A stretch of 25,388 bases of DNA from Leadbetterella sp964489955 (GTDB lineage Bacteria; Bacteroidota; Bacteroidia; Cytophagales; Spirosomataceae): the NCBI GenBank assembly GCA_964489955.1, contig CAZBAV010000060.1, forward strand, positions 1-25,388. The letters run 5' to 3'. Positions within the stretch are counted from its first letter, which is position 1; the number at the start of each line of letters is the position of its first letter. Shown here piece by piece: positions 14,983-22,573 of this stretch. The notes beneath the pieces were generated by a model. The model searched no databases. It was not told the origin of the DNA and worked only from the letters and a program-made list of their open reading frames with translations. Position numbers and translations under genes: made by a program.

Positions 14983-15978
14983 TTAATGGTGATCTTCTAC
15001 TGCTGAACCAATATACATAGATGTCAACAGCGTGAAAATCAAAGCTTGCACAAATGCAACCAACAATTCTATAGCACTCATGAATAAGGCAAATCCTCCA
15101 ACAGCACCACCGACTAGATAATTTTTAAATATGAATATCAAGCCGTACAAGCTAAGCATGATGATGTGACCTGCTGTAATGTTTGCAAAAAGACGTATCA
15201 TTAATGACATGGGTTTCATAATAACGCCCACTAGTTCCACAGGAATCATAATGATGTACATCCAAGCTGGGGTATCTGGCAAGAAAACGTGTTTCCAATA
15301 ATATTTGTTAGCTGAGATGTTAACAATTAAGAATGTAATTACAGCCAAAACCATAGTGACTGCTATGTTACCAGTAAGGTTAGGGCCGGCAGGAACTAGT
15401 CCTAAAAGGTTATTTATTAGAATAAAGAAGAACAAAGTAAGCAAATAGGGGAAAAACTTCTCGTATTTATGCCCAATTGCCGGCTTAACCACATCGTCTC
15501 TTAAAAACACTATGATTGGTTCAAAAAGAGATTGAATACCTTTCGGAGCCTTACCTTTATTGGTTTTGTAACCTTTAGCTACAGAAGTGAAAATCAAGAA
15601 AAGAAGTACAGCACTTAACATCATGGCTGCTACATTCTTTGTAATAGAAAAGTCCATTGGATGCACACTTTCGTCTACTTCACCTTGAGCGTTTACTCTT
15701 ACAATATGACCATGATCACTTTTATAATCCTTATATGTTTGACCATTCTCTAACTTGCTTGATAAGAAGGCTTCTATACCTCTGTCTTTGGTGTATAGGA
15801 TAACAGGAAGAGGAACTTTTATTCCTTTGGCAATTTCATAGCCATGTTCATCACCAATGTGGTGCATAATCATGCCTGCAATGTCAAATTCTTCAGAATC
15901 TTCTGTACCTGACGAAAACGCTGGTGCAGATAAAAGAATGAGTATAAAAAACAAAAAGTAGGAAATGTGCTTACGCAT
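14983..15978 (-). CDS. atpB: ATP synthase subunit a
   Basis: I start at the ATG at 15978; a TTG 21 bases upstream is in frame but less likely. The 331-residue protein carries a signal-like N-terminal helix (MRKHISYFLFFILILLSAPAFS) and a periplasmic extension of about 90 residues, both typical of Bacteroidota subunit a, before the usual membrane helices. The essential stator arginine lies in PMSLMIRLFANITAGH (R262 from this start), and ELLVAFVQALIFTLLTSMYI forms the last helix. It provides the proton half-channels facing the c-ring. A displaced fragment of the atpI 3' end lies directly upstream; the intact atpI is 6.2 kb away. Confidence 0.96.
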   Translation of the reverse strand: MRKHISYFLFFILILLSAPAFSSGTEDSEEFDIAGMIMHHIGDEHGYEIAKGIKVPLPVILYTKDRGIEAFLSSKLENGQTYKDYKSDHGHIVRVNAQGEVDESVHPMDFSITKNVAAMMLSAVLLFLIFTSVAKGYKTNKGKAPKGIQSLFEPIIVFLRDDVVKPAIGHKYEKFFPYLLTLFFFILINNLLGLVPAGPNLTGNIAVTMVLAVITFLIVNISANKYYWKHVFLPDTPAWMYIIMIPVELVGVIMKPMSLMIRLFANITAGHIIMLSLYGLIFIFKNYLVGGAVGGFALFMSAIELLVAFVQALIFTLLTSMYIGSAVEDHH

Positions 15979-16019
15979 ACCGAACTGTTTAATAATCAAT
16001 GTTTTGGTGATGGCTTGTT

Positions 16020-16088
16020 TTAAAACCGCCGCAATTTACGAAGCAAATTTGAAATTTCAAATATTGTGAAAAATAAAAAAAGTGCAAT
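16020..16088 (-). pseudogene. Displaced native 3' end of atpI
   Basis: On the minus strand this segment encodes IALFLFFTIFEISNLLRK and then LRRF and a stop, in the frame and place expected for the end of an AtpI-like gene just before atpB. The intact AtpI at 22211-22573 ends IAFYLFFTIFEISNLLRK and then F and a stop. Upstream of the fragment the frame runs into a stop codon and similarity ends. I read it as the original gene end cut off by insertion of the 16090-22214 segment. Confidence 0.8.
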
Positions 16089-16089
16089 T
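16033..16089. repeat. att-like direct repeat, left copy
   Basis: Identical to 22215-22271 at 55 of 57 positions, with the first 45 bases identical without interruption; mismatches are at 16078 and 16082. Similarity stops abruptly on both sides. Confidence 0.9.
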
Positions 16090-16315
16090 GGGCTTATGGG
16101 AAAAGTTCATGTTTTTGAAGAAGAAATATTTGAACAATTCAAGAAGAATTACGATTAAAATACTAGAAGTTTCACTGATTCTAATCACCTACTGGAATTG
16201 ATGAAGTTGTCATTGTAATCTTTTCAAAATACAAAATGTAATCGACTATTTCGAGTTTGATATGGGTCAAAACCGAATCTCTAGATAAGAATAAGTACGA
16301 GTATTTTTAATTTCT
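16090..16315. other. Left end of the inserted element, no recognised gene
   Basis: About 226 bases between the left repeat and the barrel gene stop. A 20-codon open frame begins at 16096 on the plus strand (MGKVHVFEEEIFEQFKKNYD). In the same frame it stays open leftwards through the repeat, but it has no known relative. No terminator hairpin is visible after the barrel gene. Confidence 0.4.
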
Positions 16316-18982
16316 TTAAAAATTGAAAATATATTTTACAACGGTCGTGCGGGGATTAAGGGCATATTGATTGTGAAGATAGCCATTATTTTGCACAGAA
16401 AATGTCTCGAAGTTTTTATGATTGGCGATATTCAACATATAAAATTCTAACTCTGAACGTAAGCGGTTTATTTTCCATTTTCCACTAATGTCTATAAAGT
16501 ATATATTAATATCCGAGATGCTTTTCTGTCGTACATGTACTGACTGCATCTCAGCTTTTAAATGCAGGTTGCGTAGTGGAGAGTAAGTCAGGCTCAAGTT
16601 GTTTCTGAAATACGTGTTGTTAATAAACGAGGGGAGAGCATCTAATTCTTGTTGACGAAAACTATTAGTTGAATGGGTTATATCGAAACGGTTTACAACA
16701 TTGATTTTTTTTAATAACTGAAAATCAGCCGATGTAGAAATGCTATAGTTAGTGTTGTTTATATAATACAATGCATCATTTAACGATTCTTCCATTTGTA
16801 ATTTCGACCATTGTGGTTTGATAGAAAACGTAGTAGCAAGAAAGAAAATATATTTGCTAAACACCATATTAGCCCCCATTGTTTTTACTTGATTTGAAAA
16901 TGGAGTCTGGATTTGCTTTTGCATATTGTCCTCAAAAATAGTTCTGTTCAACACACGCCTGTTTGTGAGGGTGTAGTATGCTCCAACGTTTGCAAAAAAC
17001 ATACTTAGCGGCCTTTTGAAGTTGTAGTCAACTTTCCAATTGTGGCTATTCTGAGACCACAAATTGAATAACTCATTTCGCTGAAACGTTCGATAATTAG
17101 TAAATATATATCCCTGATACAGAGACGTAATGTCGTTTATCGTATTTGCCAAACGATAACTAGCAGAGACTCTGTCTTGAGGGTTAACCTGATAATATAT
17201 ATCGAAAGTAGGTTCAATAAGCCAATAGTTACTTGATTTTTTTTGTTTAAAACCACTATCTTGATAAGTAACATGTGAATAAACTAGAGGAAGGCTCCAG
17301 TCGACTCGAAATTTCTCTTTTTGATACCGATACCCAGCATAAATGTGGGTGTTGTATTCATCCCAAAACAGGTTGTTGTTGTTTTCTCCGTTGAGGTATG
17401 AAATAGAGCTTTGTGAATGGTCTATAAGGTTTATTGCCGAACGCAGGGATTGATGCCGATTGTAAAACGATACACCATAATTTTGCTCAATGAGACCTTT
17501 CGAGATACGATAATTTGTCTGTATTCGGTTGTTTAGTACCGAGAGGTTGAAATATTGATGCATTTGAGAATACGAATTGCCTGAATTTAAGATATCCGCA
17601 AAAGTACCGGGTGTAAATCTAAGGTGTTGAGGGTCATCATTTATATTCAATTCCCAGGAAATATTCAATAAATCCTTGTTTCTCAAGAGGGGAGTATAGA
17701 GCATTTTATTGGAAATACGTCGTCTCTTATTGTTTAGAGATTGATCGAAAATAGTATTATTATTAACCATATTGGCTTGTGCTCCTCCCCAATCATACTC
17801 CAATTTGAGGTCATTTTGTAAATAATACTTAAGACTGTTCATTTCCATGACCAAATTCACAGAAGAGGATTGATTTCTATTTTTACCTCTTTGACTCTCA
17901 AAAAAACTGATTGTATCTTCACGAATATAAATCTTATTTATGCTATTGAATAGCAGCTCGTTGTCCTGTATGTGATAGTTGATATTGCTGCGTACAAACA
18001 GACCGTTTTTAAACCGATGGGAGTTGTTTGCTGTGGCTATTCCAGAGTTATTTATGAAGTGCCTTTTTTTAGCTATAAATGGACTGGATACTGTACTGTT
18101 ACTGACCAACCTGTTTGATGTTTGACCATTGCTCAATAAGTCCAAAGCATCCATCGATACATCCTCTCCAACGTTGTTCCCTTTGACCAGATTCAACATT
18201 TTGAACTGTTTATTTAGCAGTATCGAATTGACTTCGCTATCGTATTTACTTGGCACTCCTCCGCCTACTTTTGCGGTGCCAACCAATCTGAGGAGTGCAT
18301 CATCTTTTATCTTTAGGTTTAGGGCGACCCCGTCTGATTGAAATTTATCCTTTTTTACCTTAACATGTTCGTGGTTAGTCAAGACTTGTACCTTGTCCAC
18401 CATGCCATGAGGGATTGTTTTAGTACCAAGTGCATATTTGCCGCCTAAGAGGTCGTCACCATCTAGATAGAGATGAGAGATTGGACGACTGTTGAACCGT
18501 ATTTCTCCACTTTCACCCACATCTATTCCAGGAATCCGAGATAGTACATCGCCTATGCTTCTGTCTTCATCCCTAGCAAACTTATCTACATTGTAATTTA
18601 TCGTATCTCCTCGTATAGCAACCTTAGGGCGGCTCTTTATCTCTACAGTTTCTAATACCGTTGAACTCTCTTCCAATACGATTTCATATTGCCACACATT
18701 ATTTACTAAGTCCACAATGCTGGACTTGTAAGACAGACGGCTAATCATCAACTGTAACTCTGTAGCGATATGGCCCGGTTTTATCTTTATGGTAAACAGT
18801 CCTCTTTCATTGGTCGTGGTAAACCCAATAACAAGATTTGTCTGTATGCTGCGGAGTGTGACGTTTGCGTGACTTATTGCATTTCCAGATTGGGTCTTGA
18901 CTTCCCCCTTTACAGTTTGCTCTTGTGCATTGGTATCTATCATATAAAATAATGACAGTAAAAGAGTAAGGGCTTTTATCAT
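16316..18982 (-). CDS. Outer-membrane beta-barrel protein with carboxypeptidase-regulatory-like domain and plug (TonB-dependent type)
   Basis: The 888-residue protein has a signal peptide (about 1-19), a carboxypeptidase-D-regulatory-like beta-sandwich (about 21-110), a plug-like domain (about 115-215) with GDTINYNVDKFARDEDRSIG and LSRIPGIDV, and then a long barrel region rich in alternating aromatic residues and ending in phenylalanine (KYIFNF), the outer-membrane signature. The plug with YLDGDDLLGGKY is typical of Bacteroidota barrels that sit next to GLPGLI genes. No clear TonB box is seen. Its start overlaps the GLPGLI stop (ATGA). In this cluster it may import or export the small peptide or its product, which is inference. 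Confidence 0.87.
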   Translation of the reverse strand: MIKALTLLLSLFYMIDTNAQEQTVKGEVKTQSGNAISHANVTLRSIQTNLVIGFTTTNERGLFTIKIKPGHIATELQLMISRLSYKSSIVDLVNNVWQYEIVLEESSTVLETVEIKSRPKVAIRGDTINYNVDKFARDEDRSIGDVLSRIPGIDVGESGEIRFNSRPISHLYLDGDDLLGGKYALGTKTIPHGMVDKVQVLTNHEHVKVKKDKFQSDGVALNLKIKDDALLRLVGTAKVGGGVPSKYDSEVNSILLNKQFKMLNLVKGNNVGEDVSMDALDLLSNGQTSNRLVSNSTVSSPFIAKKRHFINNSGIATANNSHRFKNGLFVRSNINYHIQDNELLFNSINKIYIREDTISFFESQRGKNRNQSSSVNLVMEMNSLKYYLQNDLKLEYDWGGAQANMVNNNTIFDQSLNNKRRRISNKMLYTPLLRNKDLLNISWELNINDDPQHLRFTPGTFADILNSGNSYSQMHQYFNLSVLNNRIQTNYRISKGLIEQNYGVSFYNRHQSLRSAINLIDHSQSSISYLNGENNNNLFWDEYNTHIYAGYRYQKEKFRVDWSLPLVYSHVTYQDSGFKQKKSSNYWLIEPTFDIYYQVNPQDRVSASYRLANTINDITSLYQGYIFTNYRTFQRNELFNLWSQNSHNWKVDYNFKRPLSMFFANVGAYYTLTNRRVLNRTIFEDNMQKQIQTPFSNQVKTMGANMVFSKYIFFLATTFSIKPQWSKLQMEESLNDALYYINNTNYSISTSADFQLLKKINVVNRFDITHSTNSFRQQELDALPSFINNTYFRNNLSLTYSPLRNLHLKAEMQSVHVRQKSISDINIYFIDISGKWKINRLRSELEFYMLNIANHKNFETFSVQNNGYLHNQYALNPRTTVVKYIFNF

Positions 18983-19863
18983 TTATTCAATTCTAGTGGA
19001 TTGTTAATGTTCTTTACCTTGTAGCCCTCTTTCTTTTTCTTTCCCAATGTATATCCGGTAAGAGACATGTTGTACATATCAATACCGAATTTCCCACTAG
19101 CACGGGCGGCGTCTCTAGCAGCTCTTTCCGCTGCCTCAGGATTCTTTCGGGCAGCTTCGTACAGTTTGTCAAATCTTTCTTTCGTAGTTTTAGATGCATT
19201 TTGGGGCGAAGTAATATATTCTTTACTACTATCATCCAAAGATTCAAAACCAGCGTAAGTCCATACAACTTCTTTTTTTTCATCTGTGGCTTCAAGAATA
19301 AGACCCGGAAGCCCATGCAATTTCCAAGGACCGAGAGAAAAAGGAATCTCCATCGTAAACCAGACATAATAGGTGCGTCCCCCAAAATTCCCTTTTGCTC
19401 TTTGACACGCATAACCTCCAATTTCCTTTTGTTCATCTAGAAACTCCCAATCAATTACTGGAGTCTTCTCTTTAATCATATAATATGTATCATAAATATT
19501 ATTGAATAGATAAAACTCCTTACTATCTGTATTATAGTAATATTCAAATATGGAAATATCCTGGGTAACTTTAGGACTATTCATAACTACATATCCATTT
19601 GCATCTACTTCGCGATTAGTATTCATGATAAAGTCATCAAATGCTATTTTTAACGTGAGGGCTTGTACACTTTTTTGTACACTTGCCTCTGGTGACAAAT
19701 AAACTACTACATCTTCATGGTAAGGGTTATCACGTTGGGTAGTATCATCTATATGTTTGAATGCATAATAAACTTTAGCAATAACCTTATGATTATGCTG
19801 TGCAGATAGTTTAAAATGAACAGATATCAGACCAATCACTAAAATATAAAATGTATTCTTCAT
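18979..19863 (-). CDS. GLPGLI-family secreted protein
   Basis: The 294-residue protein has a signal peptide (about 1-22, cleavage near LSAQ) and the defining motif GLPGLI(L) at 184-190 in WKLHGLPGLILEATD. C153 is in the GYACQRAKG block that precedes the motif in this family. The C-terminal part (about 215-260) is alanine-, lysine- and glutamate-rich. GLPGLI proteins occur across Bacteroidota next to outer-membrane barrels with a carboxypeptidase-like domain, as here; their function is unknown, and a periplasmic partner role for the barrel is usual speculation. It lies 12 bases downstream of the thioredoxin-like gene. Confidence 0.92.
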   Translation of the reverse strand: MKNTFYILVIGLISVHFKLSAQHNHKVIAKVYYAFKHIDDTTQRDNPYHEDVVVYLSPEASVQKSVQALTLKIAFDDFIMNTNREVDANGYVVMNSPKVTQDISIFEYYYNTDSKEFYLFNNIYDTYYMIKEKTPVIDWEFLDEQKEIGGYACQRAKGNFGGRTYYVWFTMEIPFSLGPWKLHGLPGLILEATDEKKEVVWTYAGFESLDDSSKEYITSPQNASKTTKERFDKLYEAARKNPEAAERAARDAARASGKFGIDMYNMSLTGYTLGKKKKEGYKVKNINNPLELNK

Positions 19864-19875
19864 GATTTACTTTGT

Positions 19876-20460
19876 TTATATGTTTTTTCTTATATATTCA
19901 TAATAATGGCTTTGATTCACCTCATCTCCATAGTTGGATTGAGTAGCTGCCATAATCACCCCTTTTTTATTAATAAAAAAGCAAATAGGAGTATACGCAT
20001 TGGGAATAAGCGATAAAGTTGGAAATATCTCATCATCAGTATCTATAAGAACTGGAACTTTAATCCCTTGTCCCTTAATGAACTCTAACATGTATTTTTG
20101 TTCTTCGGACTTTATTACTATAAAAGGTCTGACGTCTGGCGAAATATGATTTAATTTATTCCAAAAAGATATATCACGATAACAATCATAACAATCACCT
20201 TTACTCAACAAAATGAAAACATAGTTTAAGGAATCCTTGTTTTCGTTAAAGTTTAACTTTGTGATTGCGTTAGAGCCAGCAGAAAGAGGGGAAATGACGG
20301 ATTTTAGCTTTAATGGCTTTTGTAGTAAGTTTTTTACATTTTCTTGATGCTTATTTGAAAGTGTACTTTCATTATGGTTTGAAGCGGCTCTTTTCTGAAA
20401 AATTAAAATACTAATACCGGCTACTATTATTAAGAATAATATATACTTTGCATTTTTCAT
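19876..20460 (-). CDS. Membrane-anchored thioredoxin-fold protein
   Basis: The 194-residue protein has one N-terminal membrane helix (about 6-21) and a periplasmic thioredoxin-like domain (about 60-194). The redox pair is C90-Y-D-C93 at the start of a helix, after the strand YVFILLSKGDC; the cis-proline loop is T157-P158, followed by a third cysteine C160. The match is to AhpC/TSA-TlpA-type proteins. The unusual CYDC dipeptide leaves oxidant or reductant behaviour open. Its ATG overlaps the propeller stop by one base. The nearby exported peptide has four cysteines, including its own CSPC, so it is a plausible substrate; that is inference. Confidence 0.85.
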   Translation of the reverse strand: MKNAKYILFLIIVAGISILIFQKRAASNHNESTLSNKHQENVKNLLQKPLKLKSVISPLSAGSNAITKLNFNENKDSLNYVFILLSKGDCYDCYRDISFWNKLNHISPDVRPFIVIKSEEQKYMLEFIKGQGIKVPVLIDTDDEIFPTLSLIPNAYTPICFFINKKGVIMAATQSNYGDEVNQSHYYEYIRKNI

Positions 20461-21455
20461 TACAAATTTACTTTATATGTTTTTATATCTATACTACTAA
20501 TAGGCTTAGATTTCCTTGTAAATGTTGCAAGATTGTTATGCTCTATACTTAGTATTCTTTCAGACATTATTATTGAAGAGTGTATTATTTCTCCTTGTTT
20601 GTTGTATATATCAAGTAAAAATCCATCCATATATAAAGAATGTTGAAATTGTACCAAAATGTAACCCTTATATACATTAATATTGTTGATGGAATAATAA
20701 GATTTATTTTCCAATAATTGGAGAACTTCCATTGGACTTTTATCTACAAGTTTTTTTGTGTCCAAGAGAGAATCTATAGAAGATGATTTTAATCGAATTT
20801 TATTCGAGAGCTTTCCTGTTGGTGAATAAATTTCTAATAAGTTTTCGCTAACATTTATCATGTATATATTTCCTTCCTCATCAATGTCGGTATTCCATGT
20901 ATGAAAAACAGTTTTAGGATTTGGAGAGCCAAATGCTGCAATTTCTCTGTTTGAATGATTGAATTTCTTAAATAGTACTACTTCCTTATTATTATGTCTT
21001 TGAGTGCCATGAATAATGATATCTCCCCTTTTAATTGGGCTTAGAATTTTGTCGACTTGCCCATCAATGTTAAGAGTGGATTCAATTTGAAAGTCATTGT
21101 TGAGTTTCTTTACTTGATGATTCCCTTTGTCATTTATAAAATAGTAGTCTCCATGCTTAATGATTTCAGTAGGAGAGCGTAGATTTAAAGCGTAGCCTTT
21201 ATTAAACGACCCAATTAAAATGCCATTGGTGTCACATAAATAGATGTCATTTGTTGTACTCGAGGGTAAAAATACTTTTCCATCATAAATTGTTGGATAA
21301 TATACACCCTGCAATTGTACTTCACTTTGTTCGGAAATATTTATTGTATTTTGTAATTCGAATAAATTATCAAATTCTACTAGACGAGTACTCTTGCTTT
21401 TACACGCAACTAAGAAGAGTGTCCCCCAAAAAAAGAAAATGTATGTTTTTTTCAT
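20460..21455 (-). CDS. 6-bladed beta-propeller lipoprotein
   Basis: I start at the ATG at 21455; a TTG two codons upstream is less likely. The 331-residue protein has a lipoprotein signal peptide ending LFLVAC, so it should be lipid-anchored in the envelope. The rest consists of repeated beta-strand modules of the Bacteroidota 6-bladed beta-propeller (DUF5128-like) type, for example KVFLPSSTTNDIYLCDTNG, DYYFINDKGNHQVKKL and GNIYMINVSENLLEIYSPTG, each ending in a turn with D/N-G. Such propellers often accompany small exported peptides and thioredoxin-like proteins in this phylum. The role is unknown; ligand binding fits the fold. Confidence 0.85.
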   Translation of the reverse strand: MKKTYIFFFWGTLFLVACKSKSTRLVEFDNLFELQNTINISEQSEVQLQGVYYPTIYDGKVFLPSSTTNDIYLCDTNGILIGSFNKGYALNLRSPTEIIKHGDYYFINDKGNHQVKKLNNDFQIESTLNIDGQVDKILSPIKRGDIIIHGTQRHNNKEVVLFKKFNHSNREIAAFGSPNPKTVFHTWNTDIDEEGNIYMINVSENLLEIYSPTGKLSNKIRLKSSSIDSLLDTKKLVDKSPMEVLQLLENKSYYSINNINVYKGYILVQFQHSLYMDGFLLDIYNKQGEIIHSSIIMSERILSIEHNNLATFTRKSKPISSIDIKTYKVNL

Positions 21456-21628
21456 AGTCAAAAGATTACAGCAGTGTTTATTATTGGAGCATTTATTAAA
21501 CTTGAGAATTACCCATTCAGTAATGTATTGGAACTTTGTTACAAATCATGCGATTTTATAAAGTAAATCTTTGGGTTTAGTCAGATTTATGATCTTTATC
21601 CGCTATAGAACAATTGTCAAACTCTATA

Positions 21629-21674
21629 AATAAGAAACTAGGAGAAAAAGTATATTTGCCCCTAGTTTCTTATT
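21629..21674 (-). terminator. Strong hairpin after the peptide gene (terminator or attenuator)
   Basis: A perfect 14-bp stem AATAAGAAACTAGG (21629-21642) and CCTAGTTTCTTATT (21661-21674) with an 18-nt loop. On the minus strand it follows the peptide gene by 37 bases and its 3' arm is T-rich. It could stop most transcripts and leave lower expression for the four downstream genes. Confidence 0.65.
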
Positions 21675-21711
21675 ATAACATTAATGTGTTTTTAATGTTC
21701 AGTAAAAAGCA

Positions 21712-21945
21712 TTAATTTCCTGTAGGCGGTTTAGGCACCTCCTCAATAGCTCCACAAGGAGAACAACTTATTCCTGTGTCTGATAATAAACAAAGAAAAG
21801 ATAAATTTCCATCAACGAAGCCTAATTTGGTTCTACAACCACCAGGGTTAGATGCCTCTCCGGTTGCTTTTAATGGAAGGAAACTTGCTGTACACAGCAT
21901 AGCTATTGATAACATAGCGGTTACTTTTGTTGCGAAATTTTTCAT
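21712..21945 (-). CDS. Small exported cysteine-rich peptide (NVEALA-like by context)
   Basis: The 77-residue product has an N-terminal signal region (about 1-27, MKNFATKVTAMLSIAMLCTA then SFLPLKA) and a short mature part with four cysteines: C37 after a PGG, C52, C61 and C64 in CSPC. The tail is proline-rich (VPKPPTGN). I do not recognise a named family with certainty; the position before a 6-bladed propeller and a thioredoxin-like gene recalls the short secreted NVEALA peptides of Bacteroidota, but the NVEALA string itself is missing. It is the first gene of the cluster and is separated from the rest by a strong hairpin, so it is probably the most abundant product. A signal, toxin, metal-binding or redox peptide are all possible. 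Confidence 0.75.
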   Translation of the reverse strand: MKNFATKVTAMLSIAMLCTASFLPLKATGEASNPGGCRTKLGFVDGNLSFLCLLSDTGISCSPCGAIEEVPKPPTGN

Positions 21946-22148
21946 AGAGTTTAATTTGTTTTATAGTTACGAAATTTAATTAAGTTAGAAATGGAATTTT
22001 TAATATTTTATTTCAATATTCTGACCATAGGTAACTAAATATAAAATATTGAAGAATAAATAGGATTCTAATTGCACAACGAAGATAGTGATTAGATTTC
22101 TTATTTTCCTAATAAATTATTAGATTAATGTTGCATTAAATGGTAATT

Positions 22149-22211
22149 AGTCGACATGATGCTTATTTTGGTTGACATAATAAGTATTTTAGTCGACGCT
22201 TTTTTGCTTAT
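22149..22211. repeat. Three 21-bp-spaced iteron-like repeats next to the right att copy
   Basis: AGTCGAC (22149), GGTTGAC (22170) and AGTCGAC (22191) recur at exactly 21 bp; the first two units match at 15 of 21 positions, the third mainly in its RGTYGAC part. Two helical turns of spacing puts them on one DNA face. They end four bases before the right repeat, where recombinase arm sites would lie. Confidence 0.6.
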
Positions 22212-22573
22212 CAAAATTTACGAAGCAAATTTGAAATTTCAAATATTGTGAAAAATAAATAAAATGCAATTACATTGGAGGTGAAGAGTTTGCGGTTTTC
22301 TGGGAAATAATAAAGACCAACTCCCAAGAAAATTAAGACCAAAATCATGCGAGAAACCATAGAAGCAAAGTAGAAAGTAATAAAGTTATTAGTCTTGAAG
22401 CCTTGGTTTGTAAGGTTGGATAAAAAATAGTCGAGCATGATAAAGAACACTAAAATATACCAAACTTTGGTGTGGAGCACTGTGGCTGCCGGAGAAGCCT
22501 GAACTATAAATAATACAATAATTGCCAATATAATATGTGAATAGGGCTGTAGGTTTTTTATAAGAAGCTTCAT
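22211..22573 (-). CDS. ATP synthase AtpI-like membrane protein
   Basis: The 120-residue protein has four hydrophobic helices (about 12-28, 36-51, 66-90, 100-114) and matches the small AtpI-type protein that precedes atpB in Bacteroidota ATP synthase clusters and is thought to aid c-ring assembly or ion supply. Here atpB is 6.2 kb away, beyond the inserted element. Its last 18 shared codons are duplicated next to atpB; this copy ends RKF whereas the displaced one ends RKLRRF, so the present C-terminus was supplied by the element. No bactofilin or AtpZ gene is found upstream. The 590-base divergent region leads to dnaA. Confidence 0.8.
   Translation of the reverse strand: MKLLIKNLQPYSHIILAIIVLFIVQASPAATVLHTKVWYILVFFIMLDYFLSNLTNQGFKTNNFITFYFASMVSRMILVLIFLGVGLYYFPENRKLFTSNVIAFYLFFTIFEISNLLRKF
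22215..22271. repeat. att-like direct repeat, right copy
   Basis: The second copy of the 57-bp repeat (55 of 57 identical to 16033-16089, offset 6182). It encodes the C-terminal residues of the intact AtpI-like protein. Confidence 0.9.

Larger units (their letters stand above)
16090..22214. mobile_element. Inserted 6.1-kb element in the 3' end of atpI
   Basis: The segment separates atpB from its expected upstream neighbour atpI and is flanked by the 57-bp direct repeat. The repeat lies in the 3' coding end of atpI, and the copy joined to the atpI body restores a full reading frame, as happens when tyrosine-recombinase elements integrate in gene ends. All recognisable genes inside are on the minus strand and form one functional cluster. 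I found no integrase, transposase or mobilisation gene, so it is either non-autonomous, decayed, or moved by an enzyme acting in trans. Transfer by homologous recombination from a relative is an alternative. Confidence 0.7.

Noticed and set aside
15979..15999. TTG start of atpB at 15999
   Set aside because: The ATG at 15978 begins directly with a signal-like sequence; the extra seven residues would only precede it.
19014..19436. 140-codon minus-strand frame inside the GLPGLI gene
   Set aside because: It overlaps the GLPGLI coding frame in another phase and lacks any recognisable domain.
16090..22214. Insertion sequence or transposon
   Set aside because: No transposase and no terminal inverted repeats. 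The flanking duplication is 57 bp, far longer than transposase target duplications, and corresponds to a gene end.
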